Of a stretch of 64,000 bases of DNA, positions 1 to 10,247 are shown one piece after another. Position numbers and translations under genes: made by a program. The stretch lies in the NCBI GenBank assembly GCA_000238975.1, contig CP002295.1:186001-250000 (forward strand), given 5' to 3'. The notes beneath the pieces are model-generated. The model searched no databases. It was not told the DNA's origin and worked only from the letters and a program-made list of their open reading frames with translations. Position 1 is the stretch's first letter, and every line of letters starts with the position of its first letter. The stretch is from Serratia symbiotica str. 'Cinara cedri'. Lineage in GTDB: Bacteria; Pseudomonadota; Gammaproteobacteria; Enterobacterales; Enterobacteriaceae.

Positions 1-39
1 CAGAGAAAATTGGAGCAGATGATCGCTGCTCTGCTATAA
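1..39 (+). CDS. talB: Transaldolase, C-terminal end only (cut by window start)
   Basis: The first 12 codons and the stop TAA at 37-39 read QRKLEQMIAALL. This matches the C-terminus of enterobacterial transaldolase B, which in E. coli ends approximately DQEKLEKMIGDLL. Transaldolase exchanges dihydroxyacetone units between sugar phosphates in the non-oxidative pentose phosphate pathway. talB lies on the same strand a few genes upstream of dnaK in E. coli, so the position agrees. Only the tail is visible, so I cannot say whether the gene is intact. The match is short but in frame with a stop and in the right synteny. Confidence 0.75.
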   Translation, partial: QRKLEQMIAALL

Positions 40-668
40 TTTTACTTAGTTATTCAATTAATATAGCAATTTTTGTATTTTTTAAGGTTTGCAGCAAGGG
101 GATAGTATTTTGATGTTTAAGAAATTTAGGCCATGGGAATAGTGCAGCAATGAAAATGATTAGGAAATTCATGGAAGAGGTGGCTATGCTAAGCTGCGTA
201 TTTAATTTAAGAAAATATTTGGATACTTATATTGTGTTACATAAATAATGTAAATAAGAAAAAATAATATGTAGGTTAATTAAAGTATAGTAGTGATTGT
301 TCTTTATTACTTAAAGTTATTATTAACCTAAAGTGCAATATTTTATGACGGCGGTAGATATTACTAATGAATCTTTTATGTATTCGCGCAACCTTCTTTG
401 GTAGTTTATATTTGCCATGATATTTATTAAATAAAATAACCATCTAATTAGAATGTATTATTATAATTTTAGGTAGCGATATTATCATAGTGGAAACTTA
501 TTTCATTTTCAGTAAATGTTGATCTTGAATATAGGTATTACAAAAAAAATAATGTAAAGTAGTTTATTATCGATCTCTCATTAGTTGTTATTTGTTTTTA
601 ACTGCTAGTTTTTTTGTTCTTTCCGTTTGCTGTATAATATATTGGGTTAGCTAGATATTAATATGGTC

Positions 669-704
669 TGGATCTTATTAAATAAATGCATTAAATAAGA
701 TCCA
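669..704. repeat. Inverted repeat, 11-bp arms
   Basis: TGGATCTTATT at 669-679 is perfectly complementary to AATAAGATCCA at 694-704, with a 14-nt loop. No U-tract follows on either strand, so it is not a typical terminator. It stands alone in the desert upstream of dnaK. Confidence 0.6.
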
Positions 705-1519
705 TTATTAAAAAAATTAATATTCTTATGTTAGAGTATTATGTAATATGGGTAATACAATTTTAGTATTATTAACATGAGTGCTAAAATATATTAAGTG
801 AATATTGGTATTATTAAAGGATGATTTAGGTAATGTGTGAGTATATAGTATTTTGTAGTGCACTGGTATTGTACCTTAATGTCGAAGATATTATTTAAAA
901 TGGTATGGTCAGTGGTAATAATGTGTTATGTTATTTTTATTTACAGTAAGGTAATTTTTTAAATTTTAGTTGTAAGTAAACATGTAATATAGTGGTTATT
1001 ATGCAGGTATCATGTTTAGTTAGTAGGTGCGTTTAAATAGTTTATTAGAAAATAACACTGCTTAAGTGAACAGCATGGTATAAATAAAATAGTTTAATTA
1101 GGTAAGATCTTTAATTAAGAGCAGTAATATAACCTGTATTGTTAATTGTAAATGATTAATGGAAATTTAGTTATTTATTTTATTAGTAATGAATGAAACT
1201 TAGTAGTAAATAGAGCCTTACAGAAAAAATATTTATCGCTAAGTATGTAAGACAATTTTTATTGTTAATAATACTATTAATAAAATAATTTATAGATAAA
1301 ATATATAGTTAATGATTTTTGTATAGACATCTATGATCGTTATTTGTATTTTCACTCCCAAGAAAGTTTGTGCCTACAATAGTAATTATTTTTAAATTAA
1401 TAAAATCACTATAAGTACTATAAAATAACAATGTTAGTTGGGAAATATATTTATTGATAGCTAGAAGTTAACAGTATTAATGATATTATGGATAATCATG
1501 TAATTACTCTTTGATGTTA

Positions 1520-1553
1520 ATATGACTACTATACTTTAGTATAGTAGTCATAT
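1520..1553. repeat. Perfect 15-bp hairpin with TTTA loop
   Basis: Bases 1520-1534 pair perfectly with 1539-1553 around the four-base loop TTTA. Such a long uninterrupted stem is unusual even in AT-rich DNA. It is followed by TAATATATTTT, only weakly U-rich. It could be a fossil terminator, a structured RNA element or a protein-binding dyad; no gene is close. Confidence 0.65.
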
Positions 1554-4500
1554 AATATATTTTATATTAATTAGCAGAAAAAAGACTGATATTTTATATT
1601 AGTATTGTAATAACAAAGTTATATCTTTATATCTTGCTTAGTTTATTGGCAGCAGTAATTAACTTTTAGTATTGCTGTAAATAATAGTGCCTAGTATATC
1701 TAATCCTATTAAATGATATATGTGTTTTATTAGAGATATATCTATTTAATTAGGTATAGAAAGTACTTATATTTATTATAATTTAACTTAATATAATATT
1801 AACGTAGTATATTACAATTAAATATATAATATTAACTTATAAAATAGGTGTCAATATTAATGGTATTAACCTTAGTATTTAAAAGTATAGTAGTATAGAA
1901 ATTGCTAATGACATCATCATTATAAAAAATCTATTATGATATTAATAATAATTTTATCTATTAATAGTTTATACTAAGTATACTATTAGTAAAATATATT
2001 ATTTAGGTTAGTTGTAAATATTTATTGTAGATGTCAATATATTTATTATTAGCAATATTTACCGGTTATTAACAGTAAGTTACTTCATCGGTGTAAGATA
2101 GATTTTTCGTATATAAAAGACTAGAAATTTGTTAGTCCGCTATAGCGTTTTGGAGTGTCATAGGTATCAGAGTATTTCATGATTAATAAAATTGATTTGT
2201 GCTGTGTTAGTGAATTTTAATGATATTCTTATTGCTTTACAATGCCTATTGTATTATTTAGGTAATATGATTTTTTTATATTATAGTAAAATTACTTATA
2301 AATTTCTCTTATAGTACTCATTATTTTTTATTACTAAATTTTAGTATTACGCTATTGCCAAATATTAATCTAGATTATTTTCTGAGATTGGTGTATTACT
2401 TATTGATCTTAAAAATTATGGATATATTTATTAATAATTATAACAATAACTAATAAATGTTCCTATTAAGTAAATTTTATTTATTATCTAAGATATTATT
2501 TTCATAGATAAGTTTATATAATTTGTATATTAATAATTAATGATATTTAGGATATATCAGTAGCGTTATAGATCTAATCATCTAAACGTGATATCCTATT
2601 TGTATAGTTTAGTACTCTGAGCACTATAAGAAATAAATGTCTTTAATGTATGTTATATTATCATATTAAATTATTTTTAAATGTATAGTTAAGAACTAAA
2701 AGCTAGTATTTAGAATATTAGTAGATAATATTAGTAGATATGAGTAATGTACTATTTTAAGAGGTAATATTATAAGGATAATTTACATAGCTAGATATTT
2801 TGTGATTTTATTAATAACGTTTACGTAAATGGATCTATTAATACTGAGTTATATTATTAAAAATATATTCTTAATGTAGTGACTATAATTATTGAACCAT
2901 TAGATTAACTGTCATCTCTGCTTGATTTACATCTAAATTATGTAGACAATATGGGCTGTATGTAATTAATCATAAAGGGTATTTAGTTACTAAATAATAG
3001 GTGTTAACTGGATCTAATGTAATGATTCTTGAGTAATTTTATGGTTACTGTATACGTTAATATTATGCAGTTAATTTATTGATATTTATTTAGGTAGAGA
3101 GGTAGGAAATCAAGATACTTTATTACATGAAAATAAATACTATCTTCAGGTTTTATCTTTATAGACTTGATATGCATTATTTATATTGATGATTATATTA
3201 TAAGGTAATGCTTATGTAATATGCATAAGGTATCGTAATCTATAGATATAAGTAATATTATTTTTTATTTTTATGATACTCATAAATTTTATGCTTGGCT
3301 AAATAGGTAAATATTAAAAGAAAAATGAAATTAGGGTAAATTATTATATTTAGGTAGATACTTTAATTATAGATTTTATCTGCTAGTAGAGGATAAATTA
3401 TAGTGCAAAAGAATTTTGCATATTAATTAAAAGTTACAATAACCTTGATACTAATATATTTTTCTAGTCATTATTATCGATGCGTATTGGTAAACCCCAT
3501 TAAGTGTACTACTTAGTAATTGATGTATTAGTTATATTCAATATTTAGGGTAGTAGTTAGGTATCTAAAAAGCTAGAAAGGTAACTAATATATCTAAATC
3601 TATAATTTTTTAAAAAATGCATTTAAAGTTGATTACTATATTTAGTAGTATACATATAAGTGCTATATAGCTTTCTTTTCTTACTAGCTATTATTAGGTA
3701 GTAACAAGTTTTCTAATATATTATTACATACTAACTATAATATATAATGCAATAATATAAATATATATACATATATATTAGTAATATATAATGATTTTAT
3801 CATTTAATAAGTAGTGTGACGACTTTAATTATAGTATCTTTAAAGTTATCTTTAAGTTAGTTAATACTCAGTATTAAATATGTTATTGTCTATAATATGG
3901 AGCACTTTTACTGATATAGGTGTTATTATTAACTTTAATAGTAAAGTATTTCAGTATATTATTTCAGTGACTTTTTATTTGATTGTAATCAAGTGGTAAA
4001 TCAATATTTTTAATATCTAATATTGTAGTGTTAGTAAATATTCTTTTAAAAAAGTAGGCAGTATTAAAGTAGTAGCTTAGCTATATATACATTTCATGTT
4101 TATTATTTGATAAGTATTATTTTGCGTGTTGCTAGTTTAATTGATTATCTATTTTTTATAGTAATTTTTTTATAGTAATTTTTATTATATTAAATTAGGG
4201 TTATTTAGTGTTTATTTTAGTACTCATTTCTAATAAGTAAATATACTTGAGTATAGTTTTGACTAGTATCTTTGTTTTATTATGGCTTATGATTAACTAG
4301 TAATAGGTTACTATATAACTTATACCCCAAATGGTAATATGGTATAATTTGCTACATTTAGTTTCATTCTAGTGAAAGTATACGATTATAGATAATTGAT
4401 ATATATATATTTACATGCATTGTATATTAAATATTTTATTAAGGAAGCAAAATGTTATTTTGAGTCTGATATTTAGATATCCTAAAATTTTGTAATTTGA

Positions 4501-4628
4501 TTAACATACTTAAGTGAATATATTTAATAGTAGAGTGAATCAATAAATGGATAAAGTAAAGTATATATAATAGTATAGGTAAAACTGATGGTTTTGGATA
4601 ATGATAAAAAATAATTTTTTCTCTTTCC

Positions 4629-4660
4629 CCCTTGATGCTGGGTTGGATGGCCCCATCTTA
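4629..4660 (+). promoter_or_regulatory. Sigma-32 heat-shock promoter of dnaKJ
   Basis: CCCTTGATG at 4629-4637 and CCCCATCTTA at 4651-4660 match the -35 (CTTGAA-like) and -10 (CCCCATnT) elements of RpoH promoters. The arrangement closely resembles the main E. coli dnaK promoter (CCCCCTTGATG ... CCCCATTTA). It lies about 120 bases upstream of dnaK, and it stands out because the 4.6 kb before it is unconserved. This suggests heat-shock regulation of the chaperones is still under selection. Confidence 0.88.
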
Positions 4661-4781
4661 TTTTTTAAATACAGTTGCTGATCGCAAGTAAAACTGAATA
4701 CCGAACACCTACAAAGTAAAAACTACTTGTTCGTTAGATGAGCAACCTGATCGATTATTAATTATTAGTGGAGACGTTTAG

Positions 4782-6671
4782 ATGGGTAAAATTATTGGTA
4801 TCGACTTAGGTACAACTAATTCTTGTGTAGCAATTATGGATGGCGCAACAGCGCGCGTGTTGGAAAATGCTGAGGGTGACCGCACCACTCCTTCTATTAT
4901 CGCTTATACCCAAGATGGTGAGATTCTGGTTGGTCAACCAGCTAAGCGTCAGGCTGTTACTAACCCCAAAAATACCTTGTTTGCCATTAAACGCTTAATT
5001 GGTCGTCGTTTTCAGGATGAAGAGGCGCAGCGTGATAAAAGCATTATGCCATATAAAATTGTCGAAGCGGATAATGGCGACGCTTGGCTAGAAGTGAAAG
5101 ATCAGAAAATGGCTCCGCCACAGATCTCTGCTGATGTTCTAAAGAAAATGAAGAAGACGGCTGAAAATTATCTTGGTGAGCCAGTCACTGAAGCTGTAAT
5201 TACTGTACCTGCCTACTTCAATGATGCACAGCGTCAGGCGACTAAAGATGCTGGCCGTATCGCTGGCTTAGAAGTAAAACGTATTATTAATGAACCAACT
5301 GCAGCGGCTTTGGCTTATGGCTTAGATAAAGAGGTTGGTAACCGTGTCATCGCAGTATATGACTTAGGTGGTGGTACTTTTGATATTTCCTTAATTGAGA
5401 TTGACGATGTTGATGGAGAAAAAACTTTTGAAGTTCTAGCAACAAATGGCGACACTCATTTAGGTGGTGAAGATTTTGATAGTCGCTTAATTAATTATCT
5501 TGTGGAGGAATTTAAAAAGGAACAAGGTATTGATTTACGCCATGATCCATTAGCTATGCAACGTCTTAAAGAGGCCGCTGAGAAAGCTAAGATTGAGCTT
5601 TCTTCTGCTCAGCAAACTGATGTAAATCTTCCATATATTACTGCAGATGCGACAGGTCCAAAACATATGAATATTAAAGTGACTCGTGCAAAATTAGAGT
5701 CACTAGTTGAAGATTTGGTAGCACGTTCCATTGAGCCATTAAAAGTAGCATTAAAAGATGCGAGTCTTTCAGTCTCAGAAATTCAAGATGTACTGCTTGT
5801 TGGGGGGCAGACTCGCATGCCTATGGTACAGAAGAAAGTGGCTAATTTCTTCGGTAAAGAACCACGTAAAGACGTTAATCCAGATGAGGCTGTGGCTGTA
5901 GGGGCCGCAGTACAGGCGGGTGTGTTGGCTGGTGATGTGAAGGATGTATTGCTACTAGATGTTACTCCGCTTTCTTTGGGTATTGAGACTATGGGTAGCG
6001 TGATGACATCATTAATTACTAAAAATACTACTATTCCAGCGAAGCATAGCCAAGTATTTTCGACAGCTGAAGATAACCAGTCTGCAGTAACTATCCATGT
6101 TCTACAAGGTGAACGTAAACGGGCTAGTGATAACAAATCTTTGGGGCAATTTAATTTAGATGGTATTCAGGCTGCTCCACGCGGTATGCCGCAGATTGAA
6201 GTAACTTTTGATATTGATGCAGATGGTATTTTACATGTGTCAGCTAAAGATAAGAATACTGGTCGTGAGCAGAAGATTACTATTAAAGCTTCTTCGGGTC
6301 TAAATGACGATGAAATACAGAAAATGGTACATGATGCTGAATTGAATGCAGAGTCTGATCGTAAGTTTGAAAAATTAGTACAAACTCGTAATCAGGCAGA
6401 TCAATTAATTCATAGTACGCGTAAGCAGTTAGAAGAGGTAGGTAATAAGTTATCAGCAACAGATAAAACAACTATTGAAACAGCATTACAGGACTTAGAA
6501 GTAGCATTAAAAGGTGAAAGTAAATCTGAGATAGAAGCTAAAACTCAGGCATTAGCGCAGGGTGCTGGTAAGTTATTAGAAATAGCTCGTTCTCATCAAG
6601 GCGTTGATGATACAGCACGGAATAATGATGTTGTAGATGCTGAATTTGAAGAAGTTAAAGATAAAAAATAA
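4782..6671 (+). CDS. dnaK: Chaperone DnaK (Hsp70)
   Basis: ATP-dependent cytosolic Hsp70 that binds exposed hydrophobic segments and works with DnaJ and GrpE. The 629 residues compare with 638 in E. coli. The nucleotide-binding domain (about 1-385) shows the phosphate loop [10 protein letters not shown] near residue 6, DLGGGTFD near 194 and VGGQTRMP near 341. The linker [10 protein letters not shown] leads into the substrate-binding domain. The acidic C-terminal tail ends EFEEVKDKK, like the EEVKDKK tail of E. coli. The start is supported by GTGGAGACGTTTAG just upstream, essentially as in E. coli. It is first in the dnaK-dnaJ operon behind a sigma-32 promoter. The reading frame is complete. 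Confidence 0.98.
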   Translation: MGKIIGIDLGTTNSCVAIMDGATARVLENAEGDRTTPSIIAYTQDGEILVGQPAKRQAVTNPKNTLFAIKRLIGRRFQDEEAQRDKSIMPYKIVEADNGDAWLEVKDQKMAPPQISADVLKKMKKTAENYLGEPVTEAVITVPAYFNDAQRQATKDAGRIAGLEVKRIINEPTAAALAYGLDKEVGNRVIAVYDLGGGTFDISLIEIDDVDGEKTFEVLATNGDTHLGGEDFDSRLINYLVEEFKKEQGIDLRHDPLAMQRLKEAAEKAKIELSSAQQTDVNLPYITADATGPKHMNIKVTRAKLESLVEDLVARSIEPLKVALKDASLSVSEIQDVLLVGGQTRMPMVQKKVANFFGKEPRKDVNPDEAVAVGAAVQAGVLAGDVKDVLLLDVTPLSLGIETMGSVMTSLITKNTTIPAKHSQVFSTAEDNQSAVTIHVLQGERKRASDNKSLGQFNLDGIQAAPRGMPQIEVTFDIDADGILHVSAKDKNTGREQKITIKASSGLNDDEIQKMVHDAELNAESDRKFEKLVQTRNQADQLIHSTRKQLEEVGNKLSATDKTTIETALQDLEVALKGESKSEIEAKTQALAQGAGKLLEIARSHQGVDDTARNNDVVDAEFEEVKDKK

Positions 6672-6721
6672 TCCCCCTTAATTGGGTATGGAGCGGTGGT
6701 TAAGCCGTTACTGGAAACCAT

Positions 6722-6751
6722 CACGGGCGTTGAGGTTACTCTGCGTCCGTG
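6722..6751 (+). other. Conserved stem-loop between dnaK and dnaJ
   Basis: CACGGGCG at 6722-6729 pairs with CGTCCGTG at 6744-6751 (eight pairs, one G-U) around a 14-nt loop. E. coli has a comparable GC-rich hairpin with CACGGGCG and CGCCCGTG arms between the same genes. Its survival in an AT-rich genome suggests a role, such as mRNA processing or stability, or partial termination that sets the DnaK:DnaJ ratio. Confidence 0.65.
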
Positions 6752-6775
6752 TATGCATATTCAGGGTAAGAAAAA

Positions 6776-7888
6776 ATGGCTAAGAAAGATTATTATGAGA
6801 TTCTTGGTGTCAGTAAGACGGCAGATGAGCGTGAGATAAAAAAAGCATATAAGCGTCTAGCAATGAAATATCATCCTGACCGTAACCAGGAAAAAGGTGC
6901 TGATATCTTATTTAAGCAGAGCAAGGAGGCTTATGAGGTGTTAACTGACAGTCGAAAGCGCGCGGCATACGATCAGTATGGTCATGCAGCCTTTGAACAA
7001 GGCCGCATGGGTGATAGCGGTGCTGATTTTAGCGATATTTTTGGCGAGGTATTTGGCGATATATTCGGCGGTAGCCGTCGGCAACGTGCTACTCGTGGCG
7101 CAGATCTTTGTTATAATATGGAGTTGTCTCTTGAGGACACAGTGCGTGGCGTTACTAAAGAGATACGTATTCCGGTGTTAGAGGAATGCGATGTATGTCA
7201 TGGTAGCGGTGCTAATTTAGGTAGTTCTCCGATAACTTGCCCTACCTGTCATGGTCAGGGGCAAGTGCAAATGCGTCAAGGTTTTTTTAGTGTACAACAG
7301 GCATGTCCGCGCTGTCATGGTCGTGGACAGATCATCAACGATCCTTGTAATAAGTGCCAGGGTAATGGCCGGGTAAAAAAATCTAAGACATTATCAGTGA
7401 AAATTCCGGCTGGTGTAGATACTGGTGATCGTATTCGTTTAGTAGGCGAGGGAGAGGCCGGAGAACATGGTGCACCAGTTGGTGATTTATACGTTCAGGT
7501 GCAGGTTAAGTCTCACCCTATCTTTGAGCGTGAAGGGAATAATCTGTACTGTGAAATTCCAATTCATTTTACTATGGCTGCATTAGGTGGTGAGATTGAA
7601 GTTCCGACGCTAGATGGTCGAGTTAAGTTAAAGATACCAGCGGAAACTCAGACCGCTAAATTATTTCGTATGCGTGGTAAAGGGATTAAGTCAGTGCGTG
7701 GTAGTGGTCAAGGAGATTTACTGTGTCGTGTTGTTGTTGAAACTCCAGTGAATCTAAATGATAGACAAAAACAGCTATTGCAGGAACTGGAAGCTAGTCT
7801 TGTTGGTCCGTGTGGTGATAATAACAGCCCACGCTCAAAGAATTTTTTTGAGGGAGTAAAAAATTTTTTTGATGACTTAACTAGATAA
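6776..7888 (+). CDS. dnaJ: Chaperone DnaJ (Hsp40)
   Basis: Co-chaperone that stimulates DnaK ATP hydrolysis and delivers substrates. The protein has 370 residues against 376 in E. coli. The N-terminal J domain (about 1-70) carries the HPD motif in YHPDRN at residues 33-35. A short Gly/Phe-rich region follows, including [13 protein letters not shown]. The zinc-binding domain has four CxxCxGxG-type repeats: [24 protein letters not shown] and CNKCQGNG. The C-terminal substrate-binding and dimerisation region is complete. It lies 104 bases behind dnaK with a conserved hairpin between them, and a terminator follows the stop codon. Confidence 0.98.
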   Translation: MAKKDYYEILGVSKTADEREIKKAYKRLAMKYHPDRNQEKGADILFKQSKEAYEVLTDSRKRAAYDQYGHAAFEQGRMGDSGADFSDIFGEVFGDIFGGSRRQRATRGADLCYNMELSLEDTVRGVTKEIRIPVLEECDVCHGSGANLGSSPITCPTCHGQGQVQMRQGFFSVQQACPRCHGRGQIINDPCNKCQGNGRVKKSKTLSVKIPAGVDTGDRIRLVGEGEAGEHGAPVGDLYVQVQVKSHPIFEREGNNLYCEIPIHFTMAALGGEIEVPTLDGRVKLKIPAETQTAKLFRMRGKGIKSVRGSGQGDLLCRVVVETPVNLNDRQKQLLQELEASLVGPCGDNNSPRSKNFFEGVKNFFDDLTR

Positions 7889-7915
7889 TTGATTATTATT
7901 AATAATGATTAATTT

Positions 7916-7949
7916 AACCTCAAGTGTAAGTTTATACTTGAGGTTTTTT
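7916..7949 (+). terminator. Rho-independent terminator of dnaKJ
   Basis: AACCTCAAGT and ACTTGAGGTT form a 10-bp stem around a 10-nt loop, and a run of T follows. It starts 28 bases after the dnaJ stop codon. Confidence 0.9.
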
Positions 7950-8444
7950 GATGCACTTGTATTAGCATAATATTTTTATTAGATATATCATTTTAATGAA
8001 GATTGCATTGAAGATTACATCTTTTTGATAAATAAAGTATAGATATTTAATGGTCGTGCATTTATGTATAGGATAAATAATTTAAAATTTATACTTTTAC
8101 ATAAGTTTTATTTATATCCGTTATATACAACACGCTTACTGTTTTTGATCTATATAAAGTTTTGCTGTAAGTTGTATTAGAAATTTTAAATATACTATTT
8201 TTATTGATTTGTAATTAGAAAAATAGTTGTTCTTGTTGATGAGATTAAGTACTTACTTTAGAGTAGCGATCCTTGCAGGAATAGATTTTTGTCTATTATG
8301 AATATTACTTATCACTAGATAGAGTAAAGGCTATTTCTGGTCTATTTTTATCATTAGGTAGTAACTTGATTTTTTTAATTATAAGTCATAAGAATTTATT
8401 CCTTAAGTGAGCGCGATGCTAAGTAATTAGTCAATAGGCTTTAT

Positions 8445-8472
8445 TATATGGTATAAACTATATGGTATAAAC
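8445..8472. repeat. Tandem duplication, 14 bp x 2
   Basis: TATATGGTATAAAC at 8445-8458 is repeated exactly at 8459-8472. Probably a replication-slippage duplication in neutral DNA. Confidence 0.85.
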
Positions 8473-8606
8473 TTTTGATGGTTTAGTAATCTCTATAAGA
8501 CTTTTGAGGATTAGGAAGTATTGGTCTTGATAGTTAAGATGACTGAAATTAAATGTTAGTTCAGCATATCTGATTTTATTTAGTTTCCACAAACACGCAA
8601 TATTGC

Positions 8607-8615
8607 TGCTATAAT
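8607..8615 (+). promoter_or_regulatory. Isolated extended -10 promoter-like site
   Basis: TGCTATAAT matches an extended -10 element (TGnTATAAT). It sits in a patch visibly richer in GC than its surroundings (about 8588-8625). No good -35 box is seen and no gene follows within 1 kb on this strand. It may be a relic promoter or drive an unannotated RNA. Confidence 0.35.
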
Positions 8616-9477
8616 GACCGCGTCTTATTGACTACTATTGATTCTTGGTTTAAAAGATACCTTTTATTGATAACGCATAATATATTTAAGTTTTTTATAA
8701 GTAATGAGTTTAGCTGAGTGATTGGTTACATTTATTATCTGATATTAAGTATTAGCGATATTGATTGTATTTCTAATAATATTCTGTTATTTCTATATAT
8801 TAAGATACCTGTTGCTTAGAAATTAGATGGGTTGCTGTTTTGTTATCTAGAGTATTATGTTCCTGGAATAATTTTTAAAGCTTTAGCCTTTTGCTTAATC
8901 CATATGACTATCTATAGATTAAGATCTGTATCCATTAGGTATATATTTTTTTTGCTTTTTTCTGATTTTATTATTTTACTTAAATCTAATTTTAAATATC
9001 ATGAAATATATCAAATAATATTTGAGTGTTTTATATAGGATATATAATTAATTTTGTCTAAATTAAAAAATTTTATTTAGCGCAGTGCAATATTATAAAT
9101 AACTAGTGATCAGCATATAGTTTATTATTTTGTATTATCTTGATTAATGTAGCTTGGTTAATAAGGCGATATTATTATTGAGTAATGTTTATATTGAATC
9201 AGTATACTATTTATAGTGCCAGAGATATTTTAAAAGAGTATCCTTATTTCGATGAATAGATTTATATATAGTTTGATATATAAATAGATTAATACTATAA
9301 GTATTAATCATAAAATTCTGGTTGTATTAGTTCGATCACATATAATGAAACTTATAAAAATATTTTATGTGGTTTTTATGCTACTAATGTTATATATGTA
9401 GTAAGTACTTATATTGCTAGGAGTATGATCCAATTAGTTGGATTGACAAGAAATAGTAAGAATATTATATATTATTC

Positions 9478-9525
9478 ATAAGTAGATGACTACAAGTTAT
9501 AAGTAGATGACTACAAGATGACTAC
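9478..9525. repeat. Tandem duplication, 21-bp period
   Basis: The 21-base unit beginning ATAAGTAGATGACTACAAG at 9478 recurs at 9499. A third partial copy (ATGACTACA) follows from about 9518. Confidence 0.85.
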
Positions 9526-9592
9526 ATATCTAGCGATATCATGGATATCTTGAAGAAAAATATTGTACGTGAGTAAAGTTTAATACTGGTGT

Positions 9593-9618
9593 AAAAAACC
9601 GATCTAGACCGGTTTTTT
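9593..9618. terminator. Terminator of rpsT (symmetrical)
   Basis: AAAAAACCG and CGGTTTTTT arms flank a short centre. The structure has an A-run on one side and a T-run on the other, so it can work in both directions. It lies 22 bases beyond the rpsT stop on the minus strand. Confidence 0.85.
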
Positions 9619-9640
9619 ACTAAACAAAACAATCTAATGA

Positions 9641-9904
9641 TTACTGCATTGAGTTGATGCGTGTAGTAAGATTAGATTTATGACGCGCTGCTTTATTTTT
9701 ATGAAATAAGCCTTTAGATGCCTGACGATCTATAAGTGGTTGCATTATATGAAATGCGTTTTGTGCTGCTGCTTTATCGCCACTCATGATCGCGGCATTT
9801 ACTTTTTTAATAAAGGTTCGCACCATTGAACGACGGCTAGCGTTATGCTTGCGGCGTCTTTCAGACTGTATAGTGCGTTTCTTAGCTGATTTAATATTAG
9901 CCAA
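9641..9904 (-). CDS. rpsT: 30S ribosomal protein S20
   Basis: S20 is a primary 16S rRNA-binding protein of the small subunit. The 87 residues match the usual length exactly. The start ANIKSAKKR, the basic stretch [16 protein letters not shown] and the end region [15 protein letters not shown] are typical. The initiation codon is TTG, at 9902-9904 read on the minus strand, with GGGAG about seven bases upstream. E. coli rpsT also starts with UUG, where the weak start contributes to autogenous control, so the feature seems conserved. It is transcribed alone and divergently from ribF, with a terminator at 9593-9618. Confidence 0.97.
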   Translation of the reverse strand: MANIKSAKKRTIQSERRRKHNASRRSMVRTFIKKVNAAIMSGDKAAAQNAFHIMQPLIDRQASKGLFHKNKAARHKSNLTTRINSMQ

Positions 9905-10247
9905 GGTCTAACTCCCAAATATATTGTATTTTGCACAATTTACAGGATAAGCAGTATGTCTTTTAAACCTGTTTTTAGCAATATATTTATGTAAATCATA
10001 ATCACTTATAAAGTTGTTGCGTGTTACAGTGTTATTATATAAGACTTTAGTAGCTTTTGGGTATGGGGATATAGTATTACCTTAAGAATTTAATACGATT
10101 TATGGCTAAGTCTTTTACTTATAAACATTTTTATCATGATATCATTACTATATAAAGGCACTAATCATAAGTTAATCTTACTGATTGGTATAACCTTACT
10201 AATGATATAAGGTATAATTTGCCGATTTATATTGTTTTGAGCTAGCT
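9905..10247. promoter_or_regulatory. Divergent intergenic region rpsT / ribF
   Basis: 343 bases without a gene. It must contain the promoters for rpsT (leftward) and ribF (rightward). A TATAAT sequence at 10213-10218, about 30 bases before the ribF start, is a plausible -10 box, but I see no good -35. Candidates for rpsT are weaker. No other structure is evident. Confidence 0.5.

Larger units (their letters stand above)
40..4628. other. Gene desert between talB and dnaK
   Basis: About 4.6 kb of very AT-rich DNA with stops in all frames and no recognisable gene. In E. coli this interval holds mog, satP, yaaW and yaaI; I found no remnant of them. It contains two clear inverted repeats (669-704 and 1520-1553) and short duplicated motifs around 4150-4185. 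Base composition differs sharply from the flanking genes. Confidence 0.8.
7950..9592. other. Gene-poor region between dnaJ and rpsT
   Basis: About 1.6 kb of AT-rich DNA where E. coli carries nhaA and nhaR. I recognise no gene. It contains a 14-bp tandem duplication (8445-8472), an isolated extended -10 promoter-like site near 8610, and a 21-bp tandem duplication (9478-9525). An open frame at 8832-9038 encodes only an AT-driven hydrophobic sequence of 68 residues with no family resemblance. Confidence 0.75.

Noticed and set aside
40-4628. Possible tRNA, rRNA, CRISPR or insertion-sequence content in the deserts
   Set aside because: I found no cloverleaf with a CCA or GTTCRA signature, no regularly spaced repeats of CRISPR size and no transposase motif; a program scan would be needed to exclude tRNAs formally.
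5783-6136. Open frame of 117 codons antisense to dnaK
   Set aside because: It is a shadow of dnaK codon structure with low-complexity Ser/Thr/Pro content and no ribosome-binding site.
8832-9038. Open frame of 68 codons encoding a hydrophobic peptide
   Set aside because: Phe/Ile/Leu/Tyr-rich composition is what AT-rich non-coding DNA yields; no family resemblance and no convincing ribosome-binding site.
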